A stretch of 64,000 bases of DNA from Gordionus sp. m RMFG-2023 (lineage: Eukaryota; Nematomorpha; Gordioida; Chordodea; Parachordodidae), in contig NC_088779.1 of assembly GCF_954871325.1 (NCBI RefSeq), forward strand, positions 20,834,846 to 20,898,845, given 5' to 3'. The translations under genes and the position numbers were made by a program. Below are positions 35,344 through 48,500 of the stretch, piece by piece. How positions within the stretch are numbered: the first letter of the stretch is position 1; each line of letters opens with the position of its first letter. The notes under the pieces were generated by a model, which searched no databases, was not told the DNA's origin, and was given only the letters and a program-made list of their open reading frames with translations.

Positions 35344-38300
35344 ATGAACGATTCAGGTTTGAGTGGAGGAGGATTTATGACAGGATCGAACTCTACATCC
35401 GTTAAAGTAAATTAAATAATTCTTGACAATATATAATATATAGACAACAATTAAAAACAAAAATCGCCTTCCATGTACAATAGCCTCCATTTTATTACTT
35501 GATCCAACGAGAGATACTCTTATAATTGGAGATATGGAATATGATCAGGTTTTGTTTTATTGATTTATTTCATTTCTCATTTGGCAATAACTAATTAAAA
35601 TTTTACTGTAGATTACATTAGTTGGTTTAATTCGATCAGTCAAAGAAACTCCTACTAATATTACTTATGAATTAGATGACATGACTGGACCATATATTGA
35701 TATAAAACAATGGCCATATCCTTCAAAAGTATTATATAATATGAAGCAATATACATTTTAGGTTATTTATTTTATTAGGATGATGAAAATGGATTTGAGG
35801 ATAGTAGAAAAACTAAAATTTATCCTGAAAATTCTTATATAACTGTTATTGGGAGCATAAGAAGTTTTAATAGCAAAAAAAGCATATTAGCTCATAAAAT
35901 TTTACCAATTACTGACATGAATGAATTAACGATGCACATATTAGAAGTTACTTATTCTCATATGAAATTGGTGGATTTATCAAATAATCTACATAAAAAT
36001 ATGAATTCAAATAATAGTATTGATCAAAGCAATGTTGAAGATTCCATGATTAATACTTCATTTACTCAGGGATATAACTCTGGTCTAAATCCATTAGCGC
36101 AACAAGTATTCAATGTTTTTATGTGATTTGTTTTATCTAATTTAAAATTTTATTTTATAAAAATTATATTAACAATATTATTCTTTAAAAATTTTATTTA
36201 TAGATCTTAAAGACCATATCACAGTGTAACACAGAAGAAGGAATTACTGTAATGATGATTAAAAAAGCTCTGCCTAACATTTCAATAGATCAAATAAAGT
36301 TAAATTATATATAATTAACATTAATATCTTATATACAATAATTTCATATAGGGTTGGCTAAAGTTATGAGTATTTTATAAAAATATTGTTTATTTTTTTA
36401 CAAATCATAATTGATAAAATAATAAAAATATTTTTATAATATATGTCCTGAAAAAATAAACCAAGAAAACGTTAATTATACATTTATTTTAATACATTAA
36501 ACATCTTTTTTTTGTCAAAATGAATTTAATTATTGTTGGAGGATTAAAAAATACTTTTACAAATTTAATATAATTATAAACATTTCCAGAATTTTTAACT
36601 TTATTTATTAACAATGTTTATTTTAATTTAACTAATATTCTATTTTTATATAAACTTTTCAAATATTTTAACATGATGGATTAAAATTATGATAAAGTAT
36701 ATATTATATATAATTTATATTATTATAATAGAATATTATATAACATATTAAACATAATACTATATAAAATAACATGAAAACATTTGCATGGCCCAGCCCA
36801 GTTTTTTTTCCAAAAAATTTTTTTACAGCCCGGTTTGGCCCGGGTTAAAAAATTTTAGGCCCGGCTTGGAATTTTTTAAAATTATATTCGACCTGGTATA
36901 TACAAAAAATTTACCTATATTTGGTATTTTATCATATTTTTTGGCGAATATTATCATTTCATAAGCAAGCATATTAGCTAATGTTGTTACAGTGAAGAGG
37001 GGGATATTTTTCACCAGATGTTAAAACAAAATAAAAGGATATTATTATATTTTTATCTTAATCATACTTAAACATTAATCTATGTTAAAAAAATATTAAA
37101 CAACTTTTTTAAATGTCACACTTGAAAAATTTTTTTATAAAAAAATGTAAAGTTTTGTCATCACATATTTTCTTTTACTTAGTTAACGATATTTTATGTA
37201 GAATAATTTTAAAAATAATGATAAATTATTCATCTTAGTTATTAGATCTTAGTCAAAATCTTTTATTTCTGAAAATAGTTTTTTTCTCTCACTTTATTTT
37301 ATCATATTTGAGACATAACTTTAATTTAATATTTTATTCAATTCGTATATTACATATAAACATTATATAATAAATTCGTAATTACATTAATACATGAATA
37401 TTGATTATATAAAATATGAAATATTTAATGGTAGTTCATAGTCATAAATTGCTTGCTTAGTAGTACCTATTTAATTAAAATATTAAAAAATGTTAATCGT
37501 AATTTATTATATAATTAGATTACTTTAGTCAATAGGTAGTCCACAATAGCCCAGCTCCAAATATTGTTGCATATGATTATAAATAAATTGATGCATAATT
37601 TGATTAATATTTGTTATTATGTGCTCCCTTGTGCTTGTCTGGGAATTAATGACCTATATTTGTTTTTGAAGACCCCGAAAAAAATTTCAATTGTGGTTAA
37701 TATGGGGGGAGATACTCTATTCTCTCTTTAAAGGCATCAATTAGATGACTTTTATGTATAGAAGCAATATCCATAACTAAGATGGCATCTGGTGGTAACA
37801 TACTAATAATCTCCATTAACGAATTTCGAAATAATATACCATTATATGATCCGAATGATTTATATTTTCATTAATAGTTGCTAAAGAATTATTATTGCAG
37901 AAATGCTAGAATGTGATTGATAATTTTCCATATCATTCCCATCTGAGATTGGCAAAGAATAATTTACAGAAGTATTTGGGAGTAAAGGAGAGTTATTAAA
38001 ATTATAAAGTAAGTAGTCTATATTAAACATTATATATTTAAAGATTTAAAAATTAATTAATATTAAATTAAATATACAAAAATATTAAATTATGTAAATG
38101 ATATGTGAAAAAATATGTTTTAACTTCAAGTATGGCATTTTTTGAAAAAGTTGTTTAATATTTTTTTAACATAGATTAATGTTTAAGTATCATTAAAATA
38201 AAAATAAAATAACATCCTTTTATTTTGTTTTAACATCTGGTGAAAAATATCCCCCTCTTCACTGTAAGCCCCACGTTTCGGTTAACTCAATATTTTCGCC

Positions 38301-41142
38301 AGAAAAATATTGACTAAGCATTGAAATTTCGATACTATATGTCTAGACCTTTGCTCCTTCTAGAACTAAATTTTCAGCTTGCGTAATATTTTTCTGGGTA
38401 AAAAACTGAGTTAGCCGTTTTTAAAAATCGGCCCAAAACGAGCTGTTTAAGAACACTACCATATTTTTTTTTTAAATTCTAAACAGATTATTACAAATTG
38501 ATACTATAAAAAATTTGTGTAAATAATATTTTGAGAATATACTATATTGATTGTATTTAAAAAAAAATAAAACTGATATTTTAATTAATAAAAAATATAA
38601 CATATATTATATAATAATGTATTTAATCCTTTGCGTATTTATTCCTTTGCGTATTTATTCCATGGCAGGAAAACTTTAATTATATTATGTAATAGATACT
38701 ATGAGTGTTAGCTAGTGTTAACTTTCACCCAACGTTATAATCATAACCATATATAATCATTATAACCATATCTAATTGATGAATATAATAATTCAAGTTG
38801 TATAAATTTTAAAAGAAAAATTTTTCAGGCCCAGCCTGGCTCAAGTTTTTTTTAAAAAAAATTTTCAGACCTGACCCGGCCCAGGTATATTTTAAAAATT
38901 TAAAATACGGCTCAACCCTGGTACCCGGGCTGGGCTTAGGGCCGGGCCTGCAGGTCTCTGATAAATAAATATAATATATTTCTAACGCAAAATTAATATA
39001 GGCAATAAATATAAAATTATTATTTAAGAGAACATAAGGTTAAGGAATTTAAAAAAGGATGTCTAAAAAAATAGTAAAAGAAACTGGAGAAGAAAAGAAG
39101 GAAGGTATAATAGGCATGAAAGATAACAAATAATATACAGGAACAAACCTTTCTCATAAAAGAAGTGATTTCTTAGACTGATCAGTTTTTTCACAAATTC
39201 ATCTCCCCAATTCTTTTAAAATGATTTGAGCTTTGTTGCAGAAAGGCTTAAAAATGGAGTAGTCGATGAGTTAATAGGTTCAATGGAGATGTATTTAGCG
39301 ATTTTCTGGGTTTCTGTGGGCAAGAGCATTGACTCAATGTAGGCAAAATCACAAACCAGTAGCTGACCCCCTGACCAATGAATTATAAACTTTCCATCAC
39401 TACTTCCATTTTTTTTTAAATATGCTGGTTGATTCAAGTCTAGAGGGAATGCTTGCAGAAAGTGCACACAAAATTATGTAGTTACACTTGGTGTGCCATG
39501 ATGGCCTTATGGCAAAAGGTCTTGACAAAATCGGCAATGGGGCAATGCCTACACTTATTTTACTATGTTTACATGGTAAGGTACAACAATTTCTCAGTTG
39601 AGCCATAATCCAATAGCAAATCTTAGCTCATCTGTAGAAAGCAGTAAATAGGCTTTGTTGAAGTGTATGGTTTCCAGAAACTCATAACTGTATCATTGGT
39701 TCAAGTGGTGAAAAACTGTGATATCATCATCGTGAAGGCTGATTTTAGATAAGCGATGGGACCGTTATTGAGGATAATATCCCAATCTTTCTAAGGGGAG
39801 GATCATAGAGTGTTTAAGAATCCAAATTGGCCCAAAATTTTTATATAAAAATATTGAATCAATATTTATGAGTAAATTGAATTAATTATGGAGATTTTCT
39901 TTAAATTTGGACTTTAATAATTTTGATTTTAGTTTTTATATAATATTTATTTAAAAGATAAAATTAGAAAATGGTGCCTAACATGGAATCTGCATATCTA
40001 AAGATATTGTTTATTTAAGATATTAATTTTCTTTTGAGATATTAATTTTCTTTGTTTCTGGTGATTGTTAATTTTTTACCTCATGTTTTTTGCCAAAGTT
40101 TTTTAAGGTCGTTTAAATTTAGAGTAAAAAAATATTTTTTCTTTGCTGATATTTGTTGTGTTAAGATGATTTGGTAGCCACAATTGATGCATATTGTGCA
40201 TTCCAAATGCCTACATTATAATACCATACCAGAGATTTTTTGACAAAGAAGTATGAGTAATACTGTCTGGTCTTTTATTGTGAAAAATATTAGTCCAACT
40301 GGTTCTAAAGTGAAGGGAATGTGAGCTGATAATAGTGCCCTGCTAATCATGCCCTTAGAATATTTGCAATATAAGGAATGATATCCTTTACCATCAACTG
40401 CTGTGTTGCTAAGAACACATGTGTGTTGAATAGCAAAGTTTAGATGGAGCCCTTGATATTCGTAGTTCTTCAGATGAGAGATATATATCTAGGTTTTAAG
40501 GGGATAACATCAAACTTTTATACCTGTTATGATTTTTGATAAAAGGAATATTGGTAAGTTCCCCTAATTTCAGTTTAAAAGGAGTTAATTGAGGGAATAT
40601 GCAATTAGAGGAGTGTTCAATCTTTTTGGAAAGCTAGTTAGTCCAGTGTTTGGTAATATATTTTTTAGTAAAGGCTGCTTGTAGACTTGGTCTGGTAATA
40701 GCGTTATTAATTGCTTTATTTCTTTGGAAGATTGACCAAGAGATAAATTGGTAAATCTCTTTTTAATAAATTAAATTAGCATACTGAAAAGATCCAATAA
40801 TTTTTTTTATTTAATAATAAATAATTTAAATTGCAACATTTAAAATTGATTTATATCCTGAATTTTAGTTAAAAAAATCATTGTTTTAAATAAATTTGAT
40901 TAAATTATGCCATGGCCATGGCCAAACTGATTAAATTATGCCAACCCTAATATATAAATTATTGGCTTTTTTAAAAGTTTATATTATTTATTTATGCAAA
41001 ATTATTTTCTTATATGTGTACAATGTTTATATTGTTTGATTTTATTGTTATCTATAGAAGAGAAGTTGAATTTTTAAGCAACGAAGGGCACATATTTTGT
41101 ACAATCGATGATGATCATTACAAATCTACTGACAGCTTCTAA
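35344..41142 (+). CDS. RPA2: Replication protein A 32 kDa subunit (RPA2), six exons
   Basis: Middle subunit of the heterotrimeric single-strand DNA-binding protein used in replication, repair and checkpoint signalling in the nucleus. Exons 35344-35406, 35444-35548, 35612-35728, 35779-36105, 36204-36298, 41058-41142; all GT-AG and phases agree, giving 263 residues (human 270). Order: a Gly/Ser/Thr-rich N-terminus of about 30 residues, as in the phosphorylated tail of RPA32; then LPCTIASIL and the OB fold (about 31-170) with [20 protein letters not shown] and [16 protein letters not shown] at the trimerisation helix; a linker; then the C-terminal winged helix from NPLAQQ to [20 protein letters not shown], which recruits repair partners. 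The last exon is separated by a 4.76-kb intron full of transposons. Start chosen as the first ATG, with the family's Ser/Gly N-terminus. Identity is certain. Confidence 0.95.
36783..36890. mobile_element. GC-rich hAT-like terminus
   Basis: GGCCCAGCCCAG, CAGCCCGGTTTGGCCCGGG and AGGCCCGGCTTGG in close succession, spaced by T-runs. A similar patch in the opposite sense ends at 38957 with GGGCCGGGCCTGCAGG, so the two may be the ends of one element that contains the MITE and mariner insertions. No clear target duplication found. Confidence 0.4.
36979..38458. mobile_element. Palindromic MITE interrupted by a mariner-type element
   Basis: The MITE starts TAATGTTGTTA at 36979-36989 and resumes at 38265 with AAGCCCCACGTTTCGG-like sequence, running to GTTTAAGAACACTA at 38458. 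Removing 36990-38264 plus one TA restores a continuous copy of the palindromic family (TGTTGTTAAGCCCC...), with facing arms around 38330 and 38385. Confidence 0.7.
36990..38264 (-). mobile_element. Tc1/mariner (IS630-type) transposon relic, TA duplication
   Basis: Inverted ends of about 135 bp starting CAGTGAAGAGGGGGATAT at both sides; the outer 50 bases are identical. TA dinucleotides flank it (36988-36989 and 38265-38266), as for Tc1/mariner. On the minus strand about 37860-37530 reads [18 protein letters not shown], then IASIH and IEYLPPY, a stop, PQL, and in another frame [12 protein letters not shown]: the D and the EYLPPYSP-x-LNP-x-E blocks of a DDE/D transposase. At least one stop and one frameshift, and loss of the N-terminal half, make it inactive. 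The near-identical ends suggest a fairly recent insertion. Confidence 0.82.
38825..38957. mobile_element. GC-rich hAT-like terminus
   Basis: Runs of GGCCCAGCCTGGC, CCTGACCCGGCCCAGG, GTACCCGGGCTGGGC and GGGCCGGGCCTGCAGG, ending TCTCTGA. Shares the GACCTGCAGGC-type end with 13805-13817. Probable right end of a hAT MITE. Confidence 0.45.
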
Positions 41143-42202
41143 TTTATATAATCTATTACTTTATATATCATTTATATTGATCATGAATTTAGTCAGTTTA
41201 TAGATTTTATTTATTCTAGGATGAATGTATGAAAAATATAGTTACATTATATTCAACTTTTGCAAATAAGCCTATCTGTAAATGTCCTATGTGATTCAAC
41301 ATTTATTATTAACAAATTTTTCCATTTAAAAATTAATTTAATAAAAAAAAATTTAATATTTGCATTATTTGTAAAAAAAAGTTATTAACTAGACAATCTA
41401 CTATTCAAATATTTTAACTAGGGTTGATTTTGTTGATAGTGGTTTCCAGCGATAAATTGAAATATTTATAAAACAAAAATTATAAGAAGATGAAATCAGA
41501 TAGAATACAAATATGAGAAGGAAATTACTATTTATTAGAATATATTAGGAAAACTGATAACTTAGTTAATTATCTTTATTAAGTTCAAACAAAATTGAAA
41601 TAAGAGATACATTTTTTTTCACTTGATTTTGCATCAATTATAAGATTTGGAATTTTATAAGTTTTTTTTGTTCATAAAAATAATAGTGTATTTTTTTGTA
41701 ATCATTTTGTTTATATAAATTGATTGAAATATATACATAAAAAATATATAAATGTTGCAAAACATTCCCAAAGGTCGATTGGAAGGGCCTCTTAGGGCAT
41801 TTCTAATTCCTTTGTTTGCCTATTGCCCACTTATGCCCAGGCTTTAATCGGGGATTATTCTTGAAATCTACTATATTATAAAATTAAGAGAACTTTAGGT
41901 ATAAAATTTGAATGCTATTATCATTTTAAGGTAACGATTTTGAATTCTTGGGTGAATTGTATCATCATACAAAGGTAAAGGCCTGTATCTTTAGAGGGTG
42001 AATTGGGAGATAAGAGTAAACAATTAAAAAGGTAATCTTTGATGCGTGACTGCAAAATTTTTATACGAGCCCTTTTTAAATAAAAATAGGAGGTCATAGG
42101 CTACTATTAGCATCTTTTGTGTCTTTAAATTAGAGTGGCGTGGCCCGGTTACCTTTCACATTATTAGACTAACTTACAGAAATCAGCATCAAAGCCTTCA
42201 CA
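41143..42202. other. RPA2 3' flank and intergenic DNA
   Basis: Probable 3' UTR of RPA2 (an AATAAA lies near 41337) followed by AT-rich DNA. Around 41750-41870 there is a less AT-rich patch that I cannot assign. Confidence 0.35.
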
Positions 42203-42419
42203 AGCGTTGTTAAAATGCCCGATTTGGGTCGATTTTTCAAAAAGGCCCGATAAGAATTACACCAAAATAATATTATGTAAGCGTCGAGATTTGGGAAATA
42301 GATGTCCACATTTCTGCTAGCTATGTGCAAAATCTTTAGGCTCACATAATGATTTTGGTTATAATCTTAATCGGGCCGTTTATTTAAATCGACTCGAATC
42401 GGGCTTTATAACAACACTA
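42203..42419. mobile_element. Palindromic MITE copy
   Basis: About 217 bp, from AGCGTTGTTAAAATGCCCG to GGGCTTTATAACAACACTA. Facing arms GTAAGCGTCGAGATTTGG and CAAAATCTTTAGGCTCACAT. Its GCCCGATTTGGGTCGATTTT start and AAATCGACTCGAATCGGGC end are the best-kept outer arms in the window. Confidence 0.75.
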
Positions 42420-42642
42420 GTCAAAATTAAATTTGTTTTAAATGCTTTTCACCCTAGAGGAAAATATATTATATGCCTATGTTATTTTTATAATTGTTTA
42501 TTTCTCGAAATTTCTGTAGTGCATTAAATTTTTTTTTTAAACAGGGTTAAACCCCTTCCTTATTAATATAAATAGCAACCTACTTACTCTAGCAGAGACT
42601 AATAAAATCAAAAATTATAAAAACCTCATTTTATGTTCTCGC

Positions 42643-42949
42643 TAGCGTCTATATGACAGGATTTTCATTGGATGCAAACCCCCTTCAAAAACCTTTGCCT
42701 ACCCCTCTAAAAAATTCCCGCCTTGGAAAACAATGCGTATGATTGTTTGCAATATATAGATTTGGTCGATGAATTCTATTATAATAATTCTATAATAAAA
42801 GTATTTACAGCAATAAATTTTGTCTTATTTCATCTCAAAATTTAATAGATAAACCCAAAATTTTTTATCCTACCCCCATTAAAGCAGCCTACCCCCTCAA
42901 AAAAATAGGATGCAAACTGTTCCTACCCCTCCCGCTCATGTAGACGCTG
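42643..42949 (-). mobile_element. 307-bp hAT MITE with 8-bp target duplication
   Basis: Ends TAGCGTCTATATGA and TCATGTAGACGCTG are inverted repeats; the perfect 8-bp target duplication GTTCTCGC lies at 42635-42642 and 42950-42957. Inside are T-rich and CCCC-rich stretches. A second, rearranged copy in the opposite sense lies at about 44020-44475. Confidence 0.85.
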
Positions 42950-43564
42950 GTTCTCGCCAATTGCAACTCCTACAACTAACAGTTTGCTCCTATAACCTTT
43001 AGTTTTTTTTAAAAAATTTAATGAATTTTTATTACTTATACAGAACATACAATTAAATATTTTTAAATTTAAGTTCCTTTAGGAATATATTTATGTTTTT
43101 CTTAAATTATTTTGGTCGTTAATTATTTTTCTATATTGCTCATGTAATGCTATTTGATTTTATTCAACATTACATATTAGAAACAAATTATTTTTAATTT
43201 AAAAAAATGTAAAGTGTTGACCTAAAAGTTTGTAATATATACATTTGAATATCATTAATAAAAATATATCCATTTTGGAGAAAATAGATTTTTGACTTAA
43301 TATAATAGATAATCAAATTTTGTAAAATGAAATACGGAAATATACTTAGAGATTAAAGCTTTTATTATCTTCTACAACAAGTATTTGAAATTATTTGAAT
43401 TCCCAATACAACCCCTAATGTTCCTTCTTCAGTGTTCAATATACTCATAGCAAAATAGAGCATGCTCTGGTAATTGATATATATCTGTAGTTATAAAATA
43501 ATGTATTATATAAATAATATACTTTTGTAAAACTATTTTTTAGCTATATATTATATTTTACAGT

Positions 43565-45550
43565 AACGTCACAAGGTAGGGGGGCGCAGAGACTGCCCCC
43601 TGAAAAATTTGAATAGACCCATGAAGCGAAAAATTTTTTATTTTTAATGGCTCCCTAATATCATCCTGTACTAAAAATAAATTTTTTTGATAATCCCCTT
43701 AACGATTTTTTTTTAATAATTCTATTAAGTATTATTTATATATTTGATTTTAATATTTAAAAGATAATAACACCATCTAATTTTTTAATAAATGAGTTCT
43801 ATTTTAATGATTAAATTAATACATATAAATTATATTTTCACTATGTCAGCTTGCAATCAAATTCTGTGTTAAAAATGGAATATCAATATCCCTCATAATA
43901 TCTAAATATCAATTTAGAATTAACAAATGAACATTAATTGATTTTTATTTTTTTAAACTATTTTATAACCCTATAATTAAATAAATATAATCATTTTTTA
44001 ATTGAAAATTAATAAATTTAATATTCCTATTTTTTTTGGGGGGGGGGGAGGGTTATCTATTATATTTTGAGATATAATAGGACAAAATTTATTGCTGTAA
44101 AAATTAATACTTTTATTATAGTATAATACAATTCATCGATAAAATCTATATATTGCAAACAATCATACACATTGTTTTCCAAAAAACTATCCTTTTAAAT
44201 GTAATTTAAAAGGTTTAAATATTTCAGCAAGCTCATAATGCCATAATAATTAATTCATTGTAAATAATGTAGGTTTTAATTGAATTTATTATCTAAAAAA
44301 GAATTCTTTATATTCACAAAATATCGATAGTTGGTAGTAGAGATAGATTAATTTAAGTTATCCTTTATAAATTCTTTGAAAAGATTATCAATAAATAAAT
44401 AGGTGAGAATAATGATAAAGCAAAGGTTTTTGAAGGGGGTTTGCATCCAGTGAAAATCCTGTCATGTAGACGCTGTTGATAGTTATATAATATATTACAG
44501 TTAATATTTCAATAAACTTTACTAAATGCTTTTGATAAGAAATATAAGTAACAATTTGCATTTCAATTCTTTAACGGCATCTATTTATTTAAAAAAATAT
44601 TGTTAATTAAACATATTATTCATTCCACAATGGATGTAATCTTATTAGATATCTTTATTTCCTTCTTTTTTATGAGTTTTTAGGAAAGCTATTTTTTCCT
44701 TCTTTGTAAAACACTTTATAGTTAAATTTTTAATCCTAGTATATTTTTGATATTATTCCAAACTACTATTATTTTAAGATATAATGTATAAACTAGATGT
44801 GGTGCGACAATATTAAATAAGATCTTAATTGCTTTCATTATATCACTCTGTCCCCTATTTTTTAGTTATAAAATGATTCATATCTAATATGGCATCCATA
44901 CCGTGTAACCTAAAGGCTTCAATATATTTGCATAATTATTTCTTTTAAAGATTTTTAGCGTTTTTGTTTTATCAATTTATATAACAAAAAATTCAGATAT
45001 GAGTTTACATCGTGAGTGTCATGGCTTTAACTATTTGTGTGGCTCTGTTATTTCTCGTGCTGCTGAGAGCATTTGATTGCATAATTTAGATGAGCAATAA
45101 CTGTCTAGTCGTTTATATATTATTAAAAATGGAAGTTAATCTTTTAGAAATTTAATATCCCACTTACTTATCTAGGTTTAACCTCCATATAGTTTTATGA
45201 TTTGGATTATTCGTTTATATTCTCTTCTTCAAGAATTATTAAATTGGTTAGGCCTATAAATTTTTCTTTATTAGTCAATTATATAAAACATTGTCTAAAA
45301 TGTTAACACAAATTTATATTAGTTTAATAACCTATTGTCAATGTAGGTTGCTAAGAATTATATTGCCTTGTGTAGTTTTTAAAACCATTGTCAATTGATG
45401 TTAACCTTTTTTATCACTTGTATTTCTTTAAACAAAATTTTTTTTTATATCCGCAATCGAGATATTTAATATTATAATTAATGAATAAATATTTTGTATT
45501 AAAGCATATTATCTTTACAAATGTCTTGTATTGTTTTACTTTCATTATTT
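43565..45550 (+). mobile_element. TIR element, copy 1 of 3, interrupted
   Basis: Begins AACGTCACAAGGTAGGGGGG and CCCCCTGAAAAATTTGAATA, matching the left end of copy 3 (49495). The body from about 44500 to 45545 matches 50110-51210 of copy 3 in the same direction, but is the most diverged of the three. It carries an insertion of the 42643-type hAT MITE at about 44020-44475. The last 200 bases of the element are missing. Confidence 0.65.
44020..44475 (+). mobile_element. Second copy of the 42643-type hAT MITE, inside TIR copy 1
   Basis: Reverse complement of most of 42643-42949: it ends GCAAAGGTTTTTGAAGGGGG, then CATGTAGACGCTG, and shares the stretch with CAAACAATCATACACATTGT. It starts with a T-run followed by about 13 G's at 44036-44049. 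The left terminal repeat is not visible. Confidence 0.6.
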
Positions 45551-45552
45551 AA

Positions 45553-48500
45553 GGGGCGCCGCTAGCCTTTACAATCTCAGGGGGCTCAACTATTTATGGG
45601 AGGCTTGGCCCCCATGCCCTTCAATTTGCGGGCCTTCAGCCCGCTTTTATATTAATATATTATACCTATTTTAAATTTATTAACTCTGAACAATTATTCT
45701 GAATTTTAATTTTCTCATTTATTATATTATGCATACAAAATAAACTGGCATATAAATAATTAAAACAATACAAGACATTTCTAAAAATAAAATTTTTTAA
45801 TACAAAATCTATTTATTACAGTATAAAATATTTTCGACTGCTGATATAAAAAAAATTTGCGTCTAAAGAATTACAAATGATAAAAAAAAAGATTTATGAA
45901 TTCATACATATGCCTCAATTGATAATAGTTTTTAAAAACCACATGATGCAATAATATAATTCTTAGCTACTTACATTGACAAAAGGTTATCAAACTAATA
46001 TAACTCTCTATTACCATTTTAGACAATGTTTTATAGAATAGACTAAAAATGAAAAATTTATAGGCCTAAACCAAATCAACAGTTCTTGAAGAAGAGAGTA
46101 TAAACGACCAATCCAAAACATAAAACTATAAAGTGGTTAGCTTCCTTTTAGATGACATGATGGTAGCTAGATAAGTAATCGTGAAAATTATTGTGAGATA
46201 AATTTCTAAAAGATTATCTTCTATTTTAAATGATATATAAACGACTACACAATTGACCATTATTGTTGATCTAAAATATGCAATCATATGCTCTCAGCCA
46301 TTGTAAAATAATCTTAAATTACATAGCAACATAAATAATAGATGCTGGTTAATTTGCAGTAATAGCCATGACACTCACGATGTAAACTAATATCAGAATT
46401 TATTATGTTGGATAAATTGATAAAATAAAAAAACTAAAAATCTTTGGAAGAAATAGTTGTGCAAATATATTGAAGCCTTGAGTTATTTACACGGCAGATG
46501 CCATATTAGAAATGAAACATTTTGGAACTATAAAATAAGGGCCTGAATGATATGAATTTCATATATTGCGCACCACCTCTAGTTAGTATAATTATATCTT
46601 AAAATAATAGTAGTTTGTAAAAATATCAAAAATATATTTGTATTAAAAATGAACTCAAAACTGTTTTTCGAAAAAGAAAATAATAGCTTTCCTAATGTTA
46701 AATATATATATTTTGAATGACAAAATTTTTTACATTTTCTTTTTAAATTATATTACCTTTTCGTAAATTTTCTTTTACTTTTTATAAAATATAAGGACGA
46801 ACTTGCGAAATTCTTTTTTATATAACCTTTTAAATAACTTATTATTTTAATATGTAAAAATATAAATTTAAAATGTATATATATGGAGCACAAAATGTTA
46901 AATATTTAAGTGTTAATAAAAAATTAATTGTTTTAGTTGGGCCTTCCATTAAATTATTATGATGGCAGCATGATTTTAGATACTGGAACATGGTGAAGCT
47001 AGAAAAAAGAGGATTATGGAAAATGATGTTAATCTAATTCTAAAACACGTAAGAGATGATTAAAATTAAAAATAAATATAATAAAATTTTAATAATAAAA
47101 TATTTAAAATATAATAAACCTATATGGGACAATAAGAATAAAACAAAATCCATAGATGAATTATAAGATTATTTAATATACCATGAGAGTTAAGATGTTT
47201 TGAGTTTGACATTTAATTTACCAGATGACTTATATTTGCTTATGGACACAATGTTACCGATATATGGAAGTTAAAGTTATGAAGAAGCAATATCTATATT
47301 AAATTGTTTTTGTAATTATATATCTTATCCTAATAAAAATTTTAAAAGTCAAAATAATAAAATTGAATTGTGTAAATATACCATATGTTAAAAAAGAAAT
47401 AAATCATATGATAATAATAGTGATTAAAAACAATAATGAAATAAAAATTAGAGAAAATAATAAAATAAAAAATTTTATAATTAATAAAAAATTTAAAAAA
47501 ACTTTGGAAATAAATAAAATTAGAACAAATATTAAAAAGAGAGGCAAGGTAATTAAATATATTGATGTTGAAAAAGTTTTTAAGAGTATGATATGGAGAT
47601 CGTATGTTGAAGATGGAAGGAGAAAGAGAATTTTTTTATAAAGAACAAGTTGAAGATAAATTATGATATAAAAAAATTGTTTAAATTGAAAAATAAAGGA
47701 GTAAAATTTAAAAATAATAAATAAAAAAATTATTATATAAAAAGAGACAATTCCAAATATTCTATATTCCAAATTATGATGCTTATTCTTATGAATGATT
47801 CTGATAAATTATTTATTCCATTATCATTTCAATTATTCCAAAATTATTTTATTTGAGATATATTGATTATAATATATATTTACAAACATTGATAAATAAA
47901 TAAAAATAATAATAAATAACGAGATGAACAAGCTGAGGATGATGTTCAAGCGAATGATTAGACGATAAGGATAACAAGCTACGAACAAACCAATGAAAAA
48001 GATATGACTCAGGCTAAACAACGAACAAAATATCAAATGAAAATTCTACTACAAAGGAAAAAAAATTTTTAGAGGGGGAAGAAGTGAACAAGTTCAAAAT
48101 TCAAAGTCAAGTTTAAAAGCTAGAATATGACCCACGACATAGAAAATGATTTTTATAAATAAATAAAAATTTTTGTAAAAAATATATATATAAAATTTTG
48201 AAAGAGAAATGGGATGATCAATACAAACAGCAATCAACAAGCAATGTTCGACCAACGATGCTTCACAAAAGATGTTCAATAATCGATTCAACAAACGATA
48301 ATAAGATGGTCAAACAAACAATCTCTAGATATACGAACAAATGACTAATGAAGCAATTGAGAAACAAATGACTGGAAGTGAAGATAAGAAACTGAGGAAA
48401 GAAGACATTAAAAAAAAGAGGGAAATGTTAAATATATATTTTAAATGGCAAAACTTTTTATATTTTCTTTTTAAATTAAATGACCTTTTCGTAAATATTC

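Larger units (their letters stand above)
36299..41057 (+). other. RPA2 intron 5 (4.76 kb), transposon-bearing
   Basis: GT at 36299 and AG at 41056-41057, phase 2. It holds a GC-rich hAT-like patch (36785-36885), a palindromic MITE split by a Tc1/mariner-type element (36979-38458), a second GC-rich hAT-like patch (38825-38957), and about 39060-40760 of less AT-rich sequence in which I recognise nothing. Two short overlapping minus-strand frames at 39216-39606 have no recognised domain. Confidence 0.8.

Noticed and set aside
39216-39606. Two overlapping minus-strand frames in the RPA2 intron
   Set aside because: No recognisable domain and no splice support; left as unassigned repeat-like sequence.
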